Positions 61,472-64,000 of a stretch of 64,000 nucleotides of DNA are shown here, in pieces; positions within the stretch are counted from its first letter, which is position 1, and every line of letters begins with the position of its first letter. The position numbers were made by a program, and so were the translations under genes. This DNA is from Mucilaginibacter achroorhodeus (GTDB lineage Bacteria; Bacteroidota; Bacteroidia; Sphingobacteriales; Sphingobacteriaceae), in NCBI RefSeq assembly GCF_007846095.1, contig NZ_VOEI01000006.1:186001-250000 (forward strand), read 5' to 3'. Under the pieces are notes generated by a model that had not been told where the DNA came from, ran no database searches, and worked only from the letters and a program-made list of their open reading frames with translations.

Positions 61472-62243
61472 CGTCAGCTCCAAAACGGCGGGCCTGTATC
61501 TTGTCGTATTCCTTTTCGTAATCCGGATTTTCGGTTTTCATCAGCTTGTCCCAATGTCTGAAATACAGGCTATAATTGCCTCTAAACTTGCTATGGTGCA
61601 GGTTGTGGTAGGTTGAAGTATTGATGATATTGAACCACATTGAGTTCCTTAATCGTTTAGGGGCTATCTCGAAGCCCAGGTGCCCATAAACATTGATGAT
61701 AAAGCCCACCACCGTAAATAACCCTATTGTGATGGGGTGCATAGGCAGCGTAAATGCTAATACAACCAGTACAAAACCCTCTGTCCAGGCTTCAAAAAAA
61801 TGGAAAGAATACGAAGCCCACGGCGAAGGTGTTACAGATTTATGGTGTACCAGGTGCGTGTATTTAAACAAAACCGGATGGTGAAGTAAGCGGTGCATCC
61901 AATAAAAATAAGTATCATGGATAACAAGACTTATCACCAGGCTCACCGGGATCCACCAGGTTGGATAATCAGTTACTTTGCTATAGATAAGGGTATGATC
62001 ACGAAGCGGTGTAAACAACAGTACCAAGGCTATGATAGTAAAAACTGCGGTAGTTTGCATCGAGTGCAGTATTTCGCGCAGAAAGTCTTTAACATCAGCT
62101 GCCCTTTTTGTCTGTATCCTCGATCGTTCAAAACGGCCCTTAAAGAATACGTAAAATATAAGAAAAGGTACGCCCGCGATTACAAAATAGCGGATAGCGG
62201 TAACACTGAATATCCTGATGATTATGTCTATAAAACCTTGCAT
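61416..62243 (-). CDS. Fatty acid hydroxylase/sterol desaturase family membrane protein
   Basis: A 275-residue protein with about four membrane helices. The diiron histidine boxes are HDTYFYWMHRLLHH (about 107-120), HLVHH (about 129-133), and HNLHH late in the sequence. This pattern fits the FA_hydroxylase superfamily, which includes sterol desaturases, C-5 desaturases and carotenoid hydroxylases. Substrate is unknown; a lipid or hopanoid is likely. It follows the GH2 gene by 28 nt on the same strand and converges on, and overlaps, the LacI gene. Confidence 0.88.
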   Translation of the reverse strand: MQGFIDIIIRIFSVTAIRYFVIAGVPFLIFYVFFKGRFERSRIQTKRAADVKDFLREILHSMQTTAVFTIIALVLLFTPLRDHTLIYSKVTDYPTWWIPVSLVISLVIHDTYFYWMHRLLHHPVLFKYTHLVHHKSVTPSPWASYSFHFFEAWTEGFVLVVLAFTLPMHPITIGLFTVVGFIINVYGHLGFEIAPKRLRNSMWFNIINTSTYHNLHHSKFRGNYSLYFRHWDKLMKTENPDYEKEYDKIQARRFGADAIQQQPLNAAETIREYSG

Positions 62244-62271
62244 AACATTTAATTAAAAACTCCCAAGCTGC

Positions 62272-64000
62272 CTAATTATTGTAAGCTTTAACATCAAGTT
62301 TGTAGCCGTTAGCCAGTTGTTTAGCGTCGACTTCTATTTGTATTTTTCTGCTTTCTCCCTGCATTAAGCTAAAATAGCTGTCGCTTATCAAGGCAGGTAA
62401 TATCTGTTGGCCTTTGGTATTTAACAACTGGGCTCTTATACCGTACGCAGCGCTGTTTTTAGAGTTATTTGTAACCGTAAAAGTGATCAACTTATTGTTC
62501 TTATCTTCTGCGCTGCTTACCAAGCCTTTGCTAATACCAAGCAAAGATCCAACTTTAGCCATCTTGTCAAATGCACGATAATCAAGGTGTTTTTTACCTA
62601 TCCAATAAAAGTTCTCTGATACCAATTTCCCGGCATTGTCTGTAAGTTTCAGCTTCATGAAATAGATCTCGGGTAAGGCAGTAGGGTCCTTGCCTGTAAA
62701 AGCATTAAACGATTCGGTTGCTGATGACATAGGCACATTAACCATTTTTGTGGTTGAATACCCCGGAATGAGTTTTCCATCCAGGCCGTATACTTCTGCG
62801 TTGGCCGTAAGTTTGTTTATGGCGTAGGCTCTATTGTTGATCACCTTAACAGAATTTGTTGCAGCATTCCATTGGATGTGTACCGGTTCGCAAGCCACTT
62901 TAGCGCCAAAGTAAGCTCCTGTAAGGTCGTAGTAATAATCATAAGTTTGCCATATCATAGATGGATAGGCCGATTGACTCATCCATATCAGCATACCTGT
63001 TGCGTCGTTCCACATATGGTCATTCCAGCCTTCAAACATGGCTTTCATTGTTTCCAGGTTAAGCATCTGGGATTTTTTACAAAAGTCCTCAATTGATGTG
63101 GCCTGCCCGTAACTTCGATTGACATCTGCAACATATTTTGCCGGGGCAGCGCCCCCGCCCAGATCTCCATTTGTGCTAAAGTAGTGCTTGGCCCACATGT
63201 TATCCTTACTATCAACAGTTTGCGGTGTAGGGGGTACCCAGTAATCTTTGGGCATAAACTTTTTAAAGCTTTCAATATTCACAAAGGTCGCTGTACCCAG
63301 TTCGCTTCGCATGCCCCATGAATCTTTGGAAAAGAGATAGCCGTTATGCGGATCAGTAAAATACACCTTTGGGTCGGAATTGCTCCAGTTACCACTGCCC
63401 GATAAATTGCGGCTACCGCCGTGGATAGAGAAATTTGGGTTGGTTGTACCCGCATTTGAACGAGCTATATACAGTCGCTGGCCTTCATCATTATCTCTTA
63501 TGGCATTTTTAATGGCCATGCTTAATGCACCCGTAGTATCGCCGCCAGGCAGTCCTTCGTTGGCGCCGCACCATATGATTATTGATGGATGTTGACGGTA
63601 TTTTTTTACCTTCTCTATAGCGTTTACCTTAAAGTTGTTAATGCTATCGATAGGGCCAAAGTTGTTGAGCCAGAAATCGTCCCAAACCATGATGCCGTAT
63701 TTATCGCAATATTGATAAAAAGCCTCATCGGTTACTTCACCCGTCCAGTTGCGGATGATATTGAAATTCATCTCTTTGTGCATGCGAATGCGCGGTTCAT
63801 AATCCTTTCCACGTACCTTAAGCATGTAATCACTCATGCCCCAGTTGCCGCCCTTAAGCAGTATAGGCACGTTATTTACGTAAACCCTTAACCGGCCGTT
63901 AACACTGGTTGTATCTGCCGATACCTTTCTGATACCAAAACGCTGGGTGTGGATATCAGATAGGCTTTTGTTATCCTGGCTAAAACTAACCTTGCATGTA
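62272..64000 (-). CDS. GH2-family beta-mannosidase/exo-beta-glucosaminidase-like enzyme (5' end outside window)
   Basis: The frame is open on the minus strand from the window edge at 64000 to the stop at 62272, about 575 codons seen; the N-terminus is missing. FGIRKV, NGRLRVYVNNVPILLKGGNW, DDFWLNNFGP and IIIWCGANEGLPGGD (acid/base glutamate in NEG) are typical of the TIM barrel. A second glutamate in GMRSELGTATF is the likely nucleophile. The C-terminal part (about last 180 residues) is beta-rich. Relatives include mannosylglycoprotein endo-beta-mannosidase and exo-beta-glucosaminidase. An apparent internal start at 63870 is not the true start. Confidence 0.88.
   Translation of the reverse strand, partial: TCKVSFSQDNKSLSDIHTQRFGIRKVSADTTSVNGRLRVYVNNVPILLKGGNWGMSDYMLKVRGKDYEPRIRMHKEMNFNIIRNWTGEVTDEAFYQYCDKYGIMVWDDFWLNNFGPIDSINNFKVNAIEKVKKYRQHPSIIIWCGANEGLPGGDTTGALSMAIKNAIRDNDEGQRLYIARSNAGTTNPNFSIHGGSRNLSGSGNWSNSDPKVYFTDPHNGYLFSKDSWGMRSELGTATFVNIESFKKFMPKDYWVPPTPQTVDSKDNMWAKHYFSTNGDLGGGAAPAKYVADVNRSYGQATSIEDFCKKSQMLNLETMKAMFEGWNDHMWNDATGMLIWMSQSAYPSMIWQTYDYYYDLTGAYFGAKVACEPVHIQWNAATNSVKVINNRAYAINKLTANAEVYGLDGKLIPGYSTTKMVNVPMSSATESFNAFTGKDPTALPEIYFMKLKLTDNAGKLVSENFYWIGKKHLDYRAFDKMAKVGSLLGISKGLVSSAEDKNNKLITFTVTNNSKNSAAYGIRAQLLNTKGQQILPALISDSYFSLMQGESRKIQIEVDAKQLANGYKLDVKAYNN

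Noticed and set aside
1..64000. CRISPR arrays, insertion sequences, prophage and attachment sites
   Set aside because: No regularly spaced repeats, transposase, integrase or phage genes were seen; the only repeats are the short intergenic palindromic families.

Overview
The window looks like chromosome of a soil- or plant-associated Bacteroidota of the Sphingobacteriaceae type (Mucilaginibacter/Pedobacter-like). The reasons are SusC/SusD pairs, lipoprotein signal peptides, promoters with a TTTG (-33) and TAnnTTTG (-7) pattern, few Shine-Dalgarno sequences, and proteins whose best-remembered relatives are in that family (DUF5916, DUF5996, DUF5004/DUF4961-like). The genus is an inference from family knowledge, not from a search.

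Positions 1-18120 are mostly housekeeping and signalling genes: the 3' part of a MacB/FtsX-type ABC permease, mannose-6-phosphate isomerase, a PAS histidine kinase with its response regulator, a secreted GH5-like glycosidase, a SAM-I riboswitch followed by a 1-Cys peroxiredoxin and a tRNA-Cys, DUF5996, a methyltransferase, a DUF5916 outer-membrane-type protein, small conserved proteins, a Cys/Met-metabolism PLP enzyme, a DUF885-like lipoprotein, an OmpA-like lipoprotein and a membrane-anchored TPR/HTH regulator. Gaps between these genes carry three kinds of dispersed palindromic repeat.

Positions 18604-29110 hold phosphate-related functions: a TonB receptor, a beta-helix-like lipoprotein and a beta-propeller phytase in one run, and later a fused GDPD-like/alkaline phosphatase. 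Between them are an RRM RNA-binding protein, a single-domain response regulator, a four-helix membrane protein and an MHS-family transporter.

Positions 29357-64000 form a large polysaccharide utilisation locus. It encodes GH78 rhamnosidase, sialate O-acetylesterase, a beta-propeller protein, three SGNH esterases, a GH38-like protein, two GH92 alpha-mannosidases, a CE1-like esterase, two SusC, two SusD, two accessory lipoproteins, an FHS-type sugar/H+ symporter and a LacI-family regulator. A fatty-acid-hydroxylase-family protein and a GH2 beta-mannosidase-like enzyme (5' end outside the window) follow on the opposite strand. The enzyme set suggests an O-acetylated glycan rich in alpha-mannose with rhamnose and a beta-linked core; this is an inference.

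The most notable observation is a repeated operator-like sequence, GCTAAAWCGWTTTA-like. At three promoters of the locus it lies exactly between the -33 TTTG and the -7 TAnnTTTG. It also lies in a divergent gap, where 16 of 16 bases match on the other strand, and a weaker form lies just before the LacI gene. This predicts a local LacI regulon. Other points of interest are the SAM riboswitch/peroxiredoxin/tRNA-Cys transcript, the SusD-before-SusC order, and the phosphodiesterase-phosphatase fusion.
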